DNA from: Tsukamurella pulmonis
GTDB lineage: Bacteria; Actinomycetota; Actinomycetes; Mycobacteriales; Mycobacteriaceae
Assembly (NCBI RefSeq): GCF_900103175.1
Contig: NZ_FNLF01000002.1
Span: forward strand, 3,796,136 to 3,860,135
DNA: 64,000 bases
Direction: 5' to 3'
The notes under the pieces were generated by a model. The model made no database searches. It had not been told where the DNA came from and saw only the letters and a program-made list of their open reading frames with translations. The translations under genes were made by a program, and so were the position numbers. Positions 32,268-39,608 of the stretch are shown here, piece after piece (positions within the stretch are counted from its first letter, which is position 1; every line of letters begins with the position of its first letter).

Positions 32268-32450
32268 TCAGTCCCGGGCGTCGAGGTGCGCCAGGAATGC
32301 GGGGTCGGCGGATTCGATCCGGTCGGCGATCTCGCCACCGTCGCATCGCATCAGCGCGACGACGGCCCCCTCCCCCGACCTGCGCAGCACGGCCCACGTG
32401 CCGCCGGAGTCCTCCCAGCGCTGCAGCTGTTCGACGGGGTTCGTCGTCAC
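32268..32450 (-). CDS. small hypothetical protein, 60 residues
   Basis: Starts at a GTG (VTTNPVEQLQRWEDSGGTW) and ends LAHLDARD. The pattern WEDSGGTWAVL...ALMRCDGGEIADR recurs, as I recall, in short actinobacterial proteins of unknown function. It overlaps no neighbour and follows the DUF1801 gene by 16 bases. I choose the short form because the longer frame reads through the neighbouring gene. Confidence 0.6.
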   Translation of the reverse strand: MTTNPVEQLQRWEDSGGTWAVLRRSGEGAVVALMRCDGGEIADRIESADPAFLAHLDARD

Positions 32451-32466
32451 GACGGCCCCACCGCGA

Positions 32467-32805
32467 TCAGGCGACGGCCTTCGCGACCAGCGCCGCGATC
32501 CGCGCCTCGGTCTCGGCGTCCAACGCGGTGATGTTCCAGACGATCGGATGCATGGTCGCGCCCTCCTCGAAGGCGGGATTGACGTTCTCCCCGAAGCCGA
32601 AGGCGACATAGGTCTCGCCCGGCTTGATATAGCAGACGTCCTCGCCGCCACCGACGTAGAACGGAAGGCCCCACCGGACCACGGGCTCCAGGCCCGGCGC
32701 GTTCTCACGGATGATCGCGTGCACACGCTCCCCGATCTCCGCGTACGGCGCGGGCATCGCACGGAGTTTCGCGAGCACTGCGGCATCGCCCTTCTTACCA
32801 AACAT
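32467..32805 (-). CDS. DUF1801 domain protein
   Basis: 112 residues. The family core PVVRWGLPFYVGGGEDVCYIKPGETYVAFGF and the N-terminal helical part are characteristic of DUF1801 (YdhG/YjbR-like). Function is unknown. The frame is open upstream for another roughly 108 codons of low-quality sequence overlapping the next gene. I start at the ATG of MFGKKG; ATG 32838 is the alternative. Confidence 0.75.
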   Translation of the reverse strand: MFGKKGDAAVLAKLRAMPAPYAEIGERVHAIIRENAPGLEPVVRWGLPFYVGGGEDVCYIKPGETYVAFGFGENVNPAFEEGATMHPIVWNITALDAETEARIAALVAKAVA

Positions 32806-33013
32806 GACAGCGCGGACTCCCTCCGAGCGGATCGACATCGTCACGCTACCGCGCCGACACGGCGGCCACCGCTCGATCGCCGTCGTCGAGGCGCCGGCGA
32901 CAGCGGAGGCTTCCTCGTCGCGGAATCGCGCCTCCGGCTCGGCGGACGCCGACGGCGTGCCACGGACACGCTCACCCGGCAACCGGTAGTCCTCACCACT
33001 ACAGTCGATATTC

Positions 33014-33544
33014 ATGAGGGCACAATTCGGCGGAATCGCGGCAATCCTCGCACTCGCGCCGGCCACGGCCGGCTGCTCGCTTCTCGGCGGCACGGTCCTG
33101 GACACCGGCACGGCGGAATCGGAGATCACCGACTACCTCAACAACCGGTACGCCTCGGCGGGGATCACGGTCGATTCGGTCTCCTGCGATCCCGGCACGA
33201 ACAGACCCGCGCCCGGTGCCACGTTCACCTGCGACTCCCGGGTCCGCGGCACGACGGTCCCCGTCGAGGTCACCGTGATGGACGACGACATGCGCATCCG
33301 GTTCGCCCCGACCAAGAAGCTCTACGACCTCGCCGCGCTGGGCCCGAACATCGTCGCGGGCGTCGAGAAGCAGATCGGCCGGCCGGTCACCGTGGACTGC
33401 GGCACCGGCTTCGCGGCGGCCGCCCCCGGCGAGAGCTTCCCGTGCACCGTCGCGAGCGAGGCCGACCCCACCGACCGGCTGAAGATCGACTACAAGGTCG
33501 GGCCGATGACCGGCGAGGACCGCTGGGAATCCCGCGACGCGTAA
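33014..33544 (+). CDS. DUF4333-type lipoprotein
   Basis: 176 residues. The signal peptide ends ATAGC, a lipobox with lipidated Cys near residue 21. Two copies of a short domain follow, each with a conserved Cys pair region: VDSVSCDPGTNRPAPGATFTCDSR and VTVDCGTGFAAAAPGESFPCTV. These match the DUF4333 pattern of actinobacterial exported proteins. It is the last core gene before the terminator and the tRNA boundary. Confidence 0.85.
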   Translation: MRAQFGGIAAILALAPATAGCSLLGGTVLDTGTAESEITDYLNNRYASAGITVDSVSCDPGTNRPAPGATFTCDSRVRGTTVPVEVTVMDDDMRIRFAPTKKLYDLAALGPNIVAGVEKQIGRPVTVDCGTGFAAAAPGESFPCTVASEADPTDRLKIDYKVGPMTGEDRWESRDA

Positions 33545-33555
33545 CGCTGACGAAG

Positions 33556-33595
33556 AAACCCCCTCCGTCCGGCTGGTGCCGGGCGGAGGGGGTTT
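33556..33595. terminator. strong hairpin terminator after the DUF4333 gene
   Basis: Eighteen-base arms starting AAACCCCCTCCG and ending CGGAGGGGGTTT, with one G-T pair and a four-base loop, are followed by TCTGTCT. It lies between the lipoprotein stop and the tRNA 3' end and could serve both strands. Confidence 0.85.
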
Positions 33596-33602
33596 CTGTC
33601 TG

Positions 33603-33645
33603 TGGAGCTAAGGGGAATCGAACCCCTGACCTCCTCGATGCGAAC
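33603..33645 (-). tRNA. 3' fragment of tRNA-Ala(CGC), attachment-site remnant
   Basis: Read on the minus strand it shows an anticodon loop TTCGCAT (anticodon CGC) closed by CTCG/CGAG, then a variable region, a T arm with CAGGGGTTCGATTCCCCT, and the acceptor end TAGCTCC plus A. Upstream sequence (33646-33680) has no D arm or 5' acceptor strand, so the gene is cut at about position 26. This is the displaced 3' end left when an element integrates into a tRNA gene. The intact copy should lie at the other end of the element. Confidence 0.8.
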
Positions 33646-33670
33646 GAGAGTTGGAAGGTGCGAGCTGGGA

Positions 33671-33889
33671 CTATTCTATCTGCACATTCTCATGCCTTTT
33701 TGAAATCGGTCCAGCTAGCAAGGCGGTTCTGAGGTGCTCAAACATCTCGTTGGTCTCAACATTGCCTGGACGCCCACGTACCCAGCACGTACCGGCACGT
33801 ACCGAGCCAGGTTCGTATCCAAGCGAACTGGCGGCATACCGATTGGCCTCGAACCGAAACTTGAGGAGCTTCCTCCAGCGCCTGATCAT
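33671..33889 (-). CDS. possible small protein next to the attachment site, 72 residues
   Basis: ATG start overlapping the stop of another short frame by ATGA, sequence beginning MIRRWRKLLKFRFEA and ending ISKRHENVQIE. It shows no recognised domain. It spans three direct CACGTACC repeats, so the region may instead be an attachment-site arm. Coding status is uncertain. Confidence 0.3.
   Translation of the reverse strand: MIRRWRKLLKFRFEANRYAASSLGYEPGSVRAGTCWVRGRPGNVETNEMFEHLRTALLAGPISKRHENVQIE
33775..33803. repeat. three direct CACGTACC repeats near the attachment site
   Basis: CACGTACC occurs at 33775, 33786 and 33796, at 10-11 base spacing, about 130-200 bases inside the element end. Direct repeats at helical spacing next to a tRNA end resemble integrase or excisionase arm sites; this is inference. 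Confidence 0.5.
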
Positions 33890-34023
33890 GGGCCATCTCC
33901 GACGACGCCCAGGAACTCCTCCAAGCGTGTGTCCGTCTCAAACGGAACCCCTGCCTTTTTCGGAGCCCGACGATCATGGAGTTGCGGTTCAGGCTTCGCC
34001 AGGAACACCGCGCGACGACGCAC
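33886..34023 (-). CDS. possible short protein or remnant, 45 residues
   Basis: Starts GTG and reads VRRRAVFLAKPEPQLHDRR with a good codon pattern, ending GVVGDGP. The frame stays open about 14 codons further upstream (ERDPLRAKSAAA) before a stop. It overlaps the next minus-strand frame by ATGA. It may be the C-terminal remnant of a decayed gene. No family is recognised. Confidence 0.3.
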   Translation of the reverse strand: MRRRAVFLAKPEPQLHDRRAPKKAGVPFETDTRLEEFLGVVGDGP

Positions 34024-34191
34024 AGCTGCGGCCGACTTGGCACGCAGTGGATCACGTTCTCACTACTCCACCGCGAGAGCACCAAGGGCAACAGCGCCTT
34101 GCATGCGCGGAACCACAGCGGGTGACTCTGGCATGCGCTGGATTTGACTGAAGCACACGTGATTGCACACTATGTGGCACCATCTGCACCT

Positions 34192-34728
34192 ATGCGTGAT
34201 CACTGGGACGTCGTCGCCAACAGGATAGATGACCTCCGTCAGGAGCTGGCCGTCGTCGACATCAAACTCGGCGAAGCAGATGCCGACGTGGACTCCGGCC
34301 CCGAGCCGAACCGGGTTCAAGAGGTGCTGCGCGCGCAGCAGGCAAGGGTACGCAACACCGCATCGTCGTTGACCGCGTGGGCAAGGTTCAGCGAGGCCCT
34401 GAACCAAGCGCGCGCCGCGCAACGGGTGCAATTCCGAGCCAAGGTGTCGATCGCCCTTTCCCTGGCGGTTCTCGGTGCCCTGCTAGTCGGCGCAGTTCAA
34501 GCACTCAGCGGCGGGGGTCTGCACAACGTTGCACAGGTCGCCGTGGTCCTATTCGGGGGTGCCACCTTCGTCTTCGCGATGGCCGGATGCCTCCTCACCC
34601 TTTGGGCGGATGCTGTTCAGCAGGGCGCGACAAGGCGGCTGCTAGGACACCGCCTGAGCGAGCTGGTCGACACCGCTCGTGCCGAACTCAACGATTCCCG
34701 CGACCTCCTGAACGTGGTGACCGAATGA
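34192..34728 (+). CDS. coiled-coil and two-span membrane protein
   Basis: 178 residues from ATG (MRDHWDVVANRIDDLRQEL). The first roughly 95 residues are charged, heptad-like helix. Two membrane segments follow (AKVSIALSLAVLGALLVGAVQAL and VAVVLFGGATFVFAMAGCLLTL), then a C-terminal helix. A TTG at 34144 would add 16 residues. It overlaps the next gene by four bases. Function is unknown. Confidence 0.6.
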   Translation: MRDHWDVVANRIDDLRQELAVVDIKLGEADADVDSGPEPNRVQEVLRAQQARVRNTASSLTAWARFSEALNQARAAQRVQFRAKVSIALSLAVLGALLVGAVQALSGGGLHNVAQVAVVLFGGATFVFAMAGCLLTLWADAVQQGATRRLLGHRLSELVDTARAELNDSRDLLNVVTE

Positions 34729-35186
34729 GCGATCCGCGCCGGACATACACCGCCGAGCAGGTTCGCGCGATTCTGGACTGGTCGAGCGCGAACGCGCCGT
34801 CGAATCCGGCGGCGATTCAACCTTCCCCGGCGCAGCCCCCTGCCCCCTTGCCGCCGGATGAACCACCAACGCAGGCTACGAGCTGGGTCGAGAAATTTGG
34901 CGGCGCTGCGATTGTGGCGGCAGTCATCACAGGGCTCTGCGGTATCACGGGTGTCACTATCGCGGGCGGCTTCGGGATGCTTACCGACAAGGGCGGCGGG
35001 TCACCACCTGTGGCCGTCGTTATTACCGACTGCCCGCAGAAGCAGCAAGACGCGATCGACACCGCGCGGCGCAACCCCGGTCGGAAGTTGATCTTCTCAG
35101 GGCCGGTGCAGGAGCAGTGCCATCTCAACGAGGCGGTCCAGACAGTCCCAGCCCCGTCGGACGGGTCAAGCAGCGGCGGCTGGTGA
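34725..35186 (+). CDS. single-span membrane protein with Pro-rich linker
   Basis: 153 residues: MSDPRRTYTAEQVRAILDW, a Pro/Ala/Gln linker, then a membrane span (GGAAIVAAVITGLCGITGVTIAG, about 64-86) and a C-terminal domain with a possible Cys-Cys pair (ITDCPQKQQ...QEQCHLNEA). Its ATG overlaps the upstream stop, so the two form a unit. Confidence 0.6.
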   Translation: MSDPRRTYTAEQVRAILDWSSANAPSNPAAIQPSPAQPPAPLPPDEPPTQATSWVEKFGGAAIVAAVITGLCGITGVTIAGGFGMLTDKGGGSPPVAVVITDCPQKQQDAIDTARRNPGRKLIFSGPVQEQCHLNEAVQTVPAPSDGSSSGGW

Positions 35187-35324
35187 CACCTACAGCGGGT
35201 GCAGGTCCTCGGGCCGGGTGGCCCGGGGACCGACTCGCCGTCCCTTGCTCCGGATCCACCTGTCCCCTAATCTCCCCAGGTCAGACCCGAAAACTTGTCA
35301 CACCCTGCCGCTAGATTCGAGGTC

Positions 35325-36047
35325 ATGGAAGCCCAGGTCCTCAAAGCCGCCGACCGCCTCAGCCTGTCCCCGTCGGTGTCGTCGGGCGCGATCCAGCGGG
35401 TGCTCGACGCGGATCCGTCGGACGCCGTCGCCGCGTACTTGGCACTGGCGGAGGTCCACGTGGGCCGGGTGGGCTCGACGCGGAACGCGCACGAGGATCC
35501 GGAGGCCCTGGCGCTTCACGAGGCCGTGACGAAGATGGGGCTGTTCTCCACCGCTCAGGCCAATGTGCTCCCCCGCTGGTGCGCGGCGACGATACCCGCC
35601 CGGCTGCCGGTCGAGCTGTTGATGCCCGAAGACATCATCACCACGACTTGCGAGTTCATCGCGCTCCTCGCGTACTTGGTGGAGACGGGCATGTTCCCGC
35701 GGCCCCGCCGGGACGCGGACCTGGGCGCGATTCAGATGGGCGCGGTACTGGGCCCGATCTCGCCCGCCGCGCGGGAGCTGTACTTCGATGGTCCAGATCC
35801 ACGCCTGATCAAGGCCCACAAGGAGCTGGTTGAAGCGGTGGCTGCGGATCCAAAGCTCCTGTACCAGCGTCGCAACCATCCCGTGAAGGATCGGATGCTC
35901 CTCCGGCTGCGGGAAGTGGGCTTCGGGTTCGACACCGCGCGCAAGATTCTGGTGTGCGAGCAGGTCGATTTGGAGCAGGGCAAGGGTGGTCAGCGGCCAA
36001 CGGAGAGATTCGTGGCGGAGCTGGTGCTCCTCCTGGACCGCCGGTAA
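35325..36047 (+). CDS. hypothetical protein, 240 residues
   Basis: Soluble, mostly helical, beginning MEAQVLKAADRLSLSPSV. No motif recognised. The C-terminal half (HKELVEAVAADPKLLYQRRNHPVKDRMLLRLREVG) is rich in Arg and Leu. One GGGGACCGAC word lies 91 bases upstream of the start. A start ten codons earlier (MSHPAARFEV) is also open. Confidence 0.6.
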   Translation: MEAQVLKAADRLSLSPSVSSGAIQRVLDADPSDAVAAYLALAEVHVGRVGSTRNAHEDPEALALHEAVTKMGLFSTAQANVLPRWCAATIPARLPVELLMPEDIITTTCEFIALLAYLVETGMFPRPRRDADLGAIQMGAVLGPISPAARELYFDGPDPRLIKAHKELVEAVAADPKLLYQRRNHPVKDRMLLRLREVGFGFDTARKILVCEQVDLEQGKGGQRPTERFVAELVLLLDRR

Positions 36048-36159
36048 CCCGGCTCCGCCGTGGCCGAGGGGACCGACTCGCGACCGTGCACCGTTTCTGT
36101 CAGCCCAGGTCGCTAGCGTGCGCTCCGACAGCGTTATCCGGCTCACCAGGAGGAACACC

Positions 36160-36471
36160 ATGGCTCTCCCCACTCTCACCCCCGAACAGCGCGCCAACGC
36201 CCTCGCGAAGGCCGCCGAGGTCCGCGCAGCACGCGCCGTGATCAAGGCCGATCTGAAGGCTGGCACCACCACCTTGGCCGAGGTGCTCGACCGCGCAGAC
36301 GAACCCGCCGTCGGCAAGCTGAAGGTCCTCGCGCTGCTGCAGGCCCTGCCGAAGGTCGGCAAGGTCAAGGCCACCGAGATCATGACGGAGCTGGAGATCG
36401 CCGACACCCGTCGTGTCGCTGGCCTCGGGGAGCGTCAGCGGGCCCATCTGCTGGAGAGGTTCGCCGCGTAG
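36160..36471 (+). CDS. mihF: integration host factor, actinobacterial type (mIHF)
   Basis: 103 residues. It closely follows the remembered mycobacterial mIHF: MALPTLTPEQRANALAKAAE at the start, LQALPKVGKVKATEIMTELEIA (HhH-like) and GLGERQRAHLLERF at the end. mIHF is a nucleoid protein that bends DNA and is required for L5 phage integration. The chromosomal gene normally sits between pyrF and gmk; this copy lies inside the element, so it is probably an extra one. AGGAGG lies six bases before the ATG, and a strong terminator follows. Confidence 0.9.
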   Translation: MALPTLTPEQRANALAKAAEVRAARAVIKADLKAGTTTLAEVLDRADEPAVGKLKVLALLQALPKVGKVKATEIMTELEIADTRRVAGLGERQRAHLLERFAA

Positions 36472-36485
36472 CAACCCCGCAGGTA

Positions 36486-36526
36486 CAGAAGCCCGCCGCC
36501 TCAGCGTTCGAGGCGGCGGGCTTCTG
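36486..36526 (+). terminator. strong hairpin terminator after mihF
   Basis: Seventeen-base perfect arms (CAGAAGCCCGCCGCCTC / GAGGCGGCGGGCTTCTG) around a seven-base loop, 15 bases after the mihF stop, isolate this gene as a monocistronic unit. Confidence 0.85.
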
Positions 36527-36650
36527 CGTCGGATGGTCCTCCGTCTAAGGGGGGCGGACTGACTCATACCGTCGCGGACACGCCAACGGCCGACATGGTC
36601 GCTCGTCGTGGAGTTGGTGCGCCTACTGGTCCGCCGGTGACACTGGAGCC

Positions 36651-36818
36651 ATGAACGACCAGCAGCAGGCGGACCTCGATCTCGTTCTCACCTGCGCAGC
36701 CGAGGTCTGGGCACCAGTCGTGGTCCAGGACTGGCTCACTGGCTCACTCCGGTCGGGCACACACTTCCCGACGTGGCGGGGTACCGCCGCGAGGTGGTCC
36801 CTGACCCCTCGCCCGTAG
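36651..36818 (+). CDS. possible small protein, 55 residues
   Basis: Starts ATG (MNDQQQADLDLVLTCAAEVW) and keeps good codon character for about 38 codons, then turns into WRGTAARWSLTPRP and stops. The change suggests a frameshifted remnant of a longer gene. The rest of 36472-37018 contains only the mihF terminator and one copy of a 35-base repeat. Confidence 0.35.
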   Translation: MNDQQQADLDLVLTCAAEVWAPVVVQDWLTGSLRSGTHFPTWRGTAARWSLTPRP

Positions 36819-36871
36819 AGCGGGACACTGCGCCCGCTCGTGATCCATCCCGGTGCGTCGCGGAGCTGCGC

Positions 36872-36906
36872 GGGGCGACACGCCGGGAGATTCCCGTGGG
36901 GTCAGG
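36872..36906 (+). repeat. 35-base imperfect repeat, copy 1
   Basis: Begins GGGGCGACACGCCGG and ends TCAGG. It matches 38369-38403 at 30 of 35 positions. Both copies lie outside clear genes, near promoters or gene remnants of the element. Confidence 0.6.
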
Positions 36907-37018
36907 CGTCACCGTCGTGCCCCTTCGCGTCGGGAACACCTGCCCGTCAACGGGCACCCCGGAACACCCCGCGCGCTTTGTTATTACCAGTTCTGCTCTC
37001 GTCGCCGATCGTGCACGT

Positions 37019-37669
37019 TCACTCGGCTTTTGCGTGTCGCCCGGCGGAGCGCGAGATGAAAACGCTCGGCGCGCGATCGTCCGACAGGTAGACGAGAACC
37101 ACGAGAACGAAGACGAAGATCCCTGACGGCATGGAGGTCAGGTCCGCCCCCATGGCGACCCATGCCCCGAGCGTGGCGACAAAGCCGATGAGGAACAGGC
37201 CGCGGCCGAGCCACGAGGGGGTACGCGCGGCCCACAGTCGCCGGATCGACTTCTTCGTCGGCGCGTTGGTCCCGATCCTCAGCGCCATCCACCGCCGGAC
37301 CGGACCGATCCCCGCGGCCGCGGCGATCGGGCGCCAGCGCCGCACTGCGCGCCGTCGGTGCGCGCACCAGTACAACCTCCGCACCGACGCCATGAGAGCG
37401 AAGCCGTAGACAGTGGCCAACGCGAGCAGTTGCCCGACCGCCAGCGCGGCCGTCATCCACCACATTCCGGCGGTGAACCAGCCCGGCCAGGTCCGCCCGA
37501 ACCACGTCGCCCCGGGTTCGCGGATCCGGCCCGCCGCGCGATGCAGATCCGGAGCCCACGCGAGCGCGAGGACCGCTACCACCAGCAGCAGCAGACCGAA
37601 CAGAAGGGCCACCACCCAGCGCCATCCGCCTGCGCCGCCGGCGTCGGCCTCCTCGCTCGCATCATCCAT
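37019..37669 (-). CDS. integral membrane protein, 216 residues
   Basis: Four membrane segments: WVVALLFGLLLLVVAVLALAW, WMTAALAVGQLLALATVYGF, GRGLFLIGFVATLGAWVAMG and IFVFVLVVLVYL. There is a basic cytoplasmic loop (RRLYWCAHRRRAVRRWRP) between the second and third. No family is recognised. It is likely part of the conjugative-type backbone cargo. Confidence 0.65.
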   Translation of the reverse strand: MDDASEEADAGGAGGWRWVVALLFGLLLLVVAVLALAWAPDLHRAAGRIREPGATWFGRTWPGWFTAGMWWMTAALAVGQLLALATVYGFALMASVRRLYWCAHRRRAVRRWRPIAAAAGIGPVRRWMALRIGTNAPTKKSIRRLWAARTPSWLGRGLFLIGFVATLGAWVAMGADLTSMPSGIFVFVLVVLVYLSDDRAPSVFISRSAGRHAKAE

Positions 37670-37837
37670 CAGGCAATCGTATCCACAATCGCGAACATGC
37701 AGTGCGTTCGCTTGATCAGCCCTCGTCGAGCACGTTCGTGGTGCCCGCGGACTTGGTGTCCGGCACCCCGTTGGCGGGCGGCGCGCTTGTCCGCCATGGA
37801 GAGCAGCCGCCCGATCCAGCCAGCGCTCCGCCCTTGG

Positions 37838-38335
37838 TCATAGGCAGGTCGGCGAGCTGCGTCGCGGGGGACCGACAGTCACTTCGATGCCGGGCCTGGG
37901 TGGCGGCATCTTCCGGCGTGCCAGGCCCGGTACGTGCATCGTCTGGTCGGCGCGCTTCGAGTGGGCGTAGAGCACCCGCTTCTTTGTCAGGCCCACGACA
38001 GCAGCGATGTCCCACAAGGACCATCCGGCAGCCTGGCACACGTCAACGGCTGCGCCGAACAAGGGGAGCCCTTGCGTCTGGTAGATGCTGGTCAGAGCCT
38101 CGACAGCCTTCTCTGGCAGCACATCGCGGGTGAGCCTCCGCCCCTCGGCATCGGTCACGTCGAGCAGGGAGGCCACCGTGGTCGCGGGGAACACGGTGCG
38201 GATACATCGGATGGTCCGTGCCAACTCCCGACGAGCCTCGCGGACCGCGGGACGGGCGAGCGGCCCTGCTGGTACAGCGGCGTGTGCGGCGCGAAGTTGG
38301 GCGACGGTCGGACGTGTGAACTGCTGTTTTGTCAT
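37838..38335 (-). CDS. possible HTH DNA-binding protein, 165 residues
   Basis: Begins MTKQQFTRPTVAQLRAAHAAV. Residues about 105-130 (AGWSLWDIAAVVGLTKKRVLYAHSK) fit a helix-turn-helix with recognition helix TKKRVLYAHS. The C-terminus is basic and proline-rich, and one GGGGACCGAC word overlaps it. It may regulate element genes; the HTH call is by pattern only. Confidence 0.55.
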   Translation of the reverse strand: MTKQQFTRPTVAQLRAAHAAVPAGPLARPAVREARRELARTIRCIRTVFPATTVASLLDVTDAEGRRLTRDVLPEKAVEALTSIYQTQGLPLFGAAVDVCQAAGWSLWDIAAVVGLTKKRVLYAHSKRADQTMHVPGLARRKMPPPRPGIEVTVGPPRRSSPTCL

Positions 38336-38368
38336 GGTTCACGACGCTATGGGCACGGCGAGCCCCGT

Positions 38369-38403
38369 GGGGCGACACGCCGGTAGATTCCCACAGGATC
38401 AGG
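38369..38403 (+). repeat. 35-base imperfect repeat, copy 2
   Basis: Second copy of the GGGGCGACACGCCGG...TCAGG repeat, 34 bases upstream of the 37838-38335 gene start and ten bases before a GGGGACCGAC word. The position suggests a regulatory role for the HTH gene. Confidence 0.6.
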
Positions 38404-38478
38404 ATGCGCGGAGGGGACCGACATTCGCCGGCACTACACCACCACTCGGAAACGAGAAACATTCCGGCAGTTAGTTCC

Positions 38479-39123
38479 TCAGGACCACAGGTACCGCATG
38501 ATCCCGACGAAGTCCCGGCGAGCCTCGTCGATCCGCTGCTCCCACTCGGCCTCGCGGATCCGCCACGCCTCGTGCGCCGCCTGCTCCGCCGGGGTTAACG
38601 GGCGCATCGTGACTCGCTCGCCCACCTCAGCCTCTGGGAACAGGTCCCCAGCGGCGACGAACGCGGCCTGCTCCTCCTCGGTGTACTTCGGCATGGGCTC
38701 GGACAGGCGCGCGATGAGCTGCTGGAACTCGGCGCGGCGCTCGTCACCGATGTCGCAGATGGACCAGTCGCGGTGGTACCTCAGGCTCGCGATGGCCAGC
38801 GCGTTGAAGCTGGAGTCGAACTCATCGATCACCCAATCCAGCGCCGGATCCCGCAGGTACGACGGTGCACCGACCGCCTCCCCATAGGTCAGGTGCCGCC
38901 GGTCGAGTTCCAGCGCGAGGGGGCCGACACAGCCCGTGTAGCCGGTGAACATACCGCCCTGCTCGTGGCTCCGTCCGAACCACTTCGGGTCCCAGTCCGC
39001 GCGCAGTCGGAACTCGAGATGCAGTCGGTCCCCCAAGTCCAGCGCGAAACCCCGCGCCATCCACGAGGTCACCGCGGGGTCATGGCGGATGCCGACACCG
39101 AACTTGAGCTTGAACGTGATCAC
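38479..39123 (-). CDS. hypothetical protein, 214 residues
   Basis: GTG start (VITFKLKFGVGIRHDPAV) chosen because AGGAGG lies seven bases upstream; the open frame extends 78 further codons without coding character. It is soluble, with aromatic- and Arg-rich stretches (LHLEFRLRADWDPKWFGRS) and a Glu-rich C-terminus. No family is recognised. Confidence 0.6.
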   Translation of the reverse strand: MITFKLKFGVGIRHDPAVTSWMARGFALDLGDRLHLEFRLRADWDPKWFGRSHEQGGMFTGYTGCVGPLALELDRRHLTYGEAVGAPSYLRDPALDWVIDEFDSSFNALAIASLRYHRDWSICDIGDERRAEFQQLIARLSEPMPKYTEEEQAAFVAAGDLFPEAEVGERVTMRPLTPAEQAAHEAWRIREAEWEQRIDEARRDFVGIMRYLWS

Positions 39124-39429
39124 GGCGGGCCTCCTGGAGCTGACGGGAGCAAAGCCGACCAGCCTATCGCCACGGGGACCGACACCGCGAACGAGTTTCA
39201 GTGAGCCGAGACCGTGCCATGCCTCAGTTAGATGGGTCATCCTCGATTCGCGCAATGCTCCGCCTCTCCGCGTCCAAGTGACCGCCGCGAAGGTGCTGCA
39301 GAGCTTCAACTGTCGACAGCTCTGTGAGCCCTTCAGGCAGATCATCGAGATCGGCACGGGACTCGGCTGCCGACGACGACCAGATGGGTGGGGCCAGCTT
39401 CGGCCGTCATCACCTTCCTCACGCTGGTC

Positions 39430-39608
39430 GGCGTGAGCAACGAGTTGTCAGCCTCACCCAGCGACGCCTCGCCGATCCGGCCGCGGTGATCGCCGGCCTT
39501 CCACCCGACCGTCGGCCGCTGCCGACGGTGACCGCCTACGACCGGCTCCTTCGCCGGCGCACCGCCTCAGATGCTCCACCACCAGCAACCCCGGAAAGGC
39601 ACCCATGA
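39430..39608 (+). pseudogene. 5'-truncated istA transposase remnant (IS21 family)
   Basis: The frame ending at 39608 reads VVSLTQRRLADPAAVIAGLP then PDRRPLPTVTAYDRLLRR, which looks like the tail of an IS21-type IstA. It overlaps the istB ATG by four bases, the normal IstA-IstB junction. Upstream of about 39430 the frame is not transposase-like, so most of istA is gone and the element cannot move alone. The left limit is approximate. Confidence 0.55.

Noticed and set aside
33603-33645. Intact tRNA-Ala gene
   Set aside because: No D arm or 5' acceptor strand in 33646-33680, so it is only the 3' portion.
33651-34151. 166-codon plus-strand frame beside the tRNA fragment
   Set aside because: No ribosome site, no protein-like pattern, and it crosses the direct repeats; the minus-strand frames are somewhat better.
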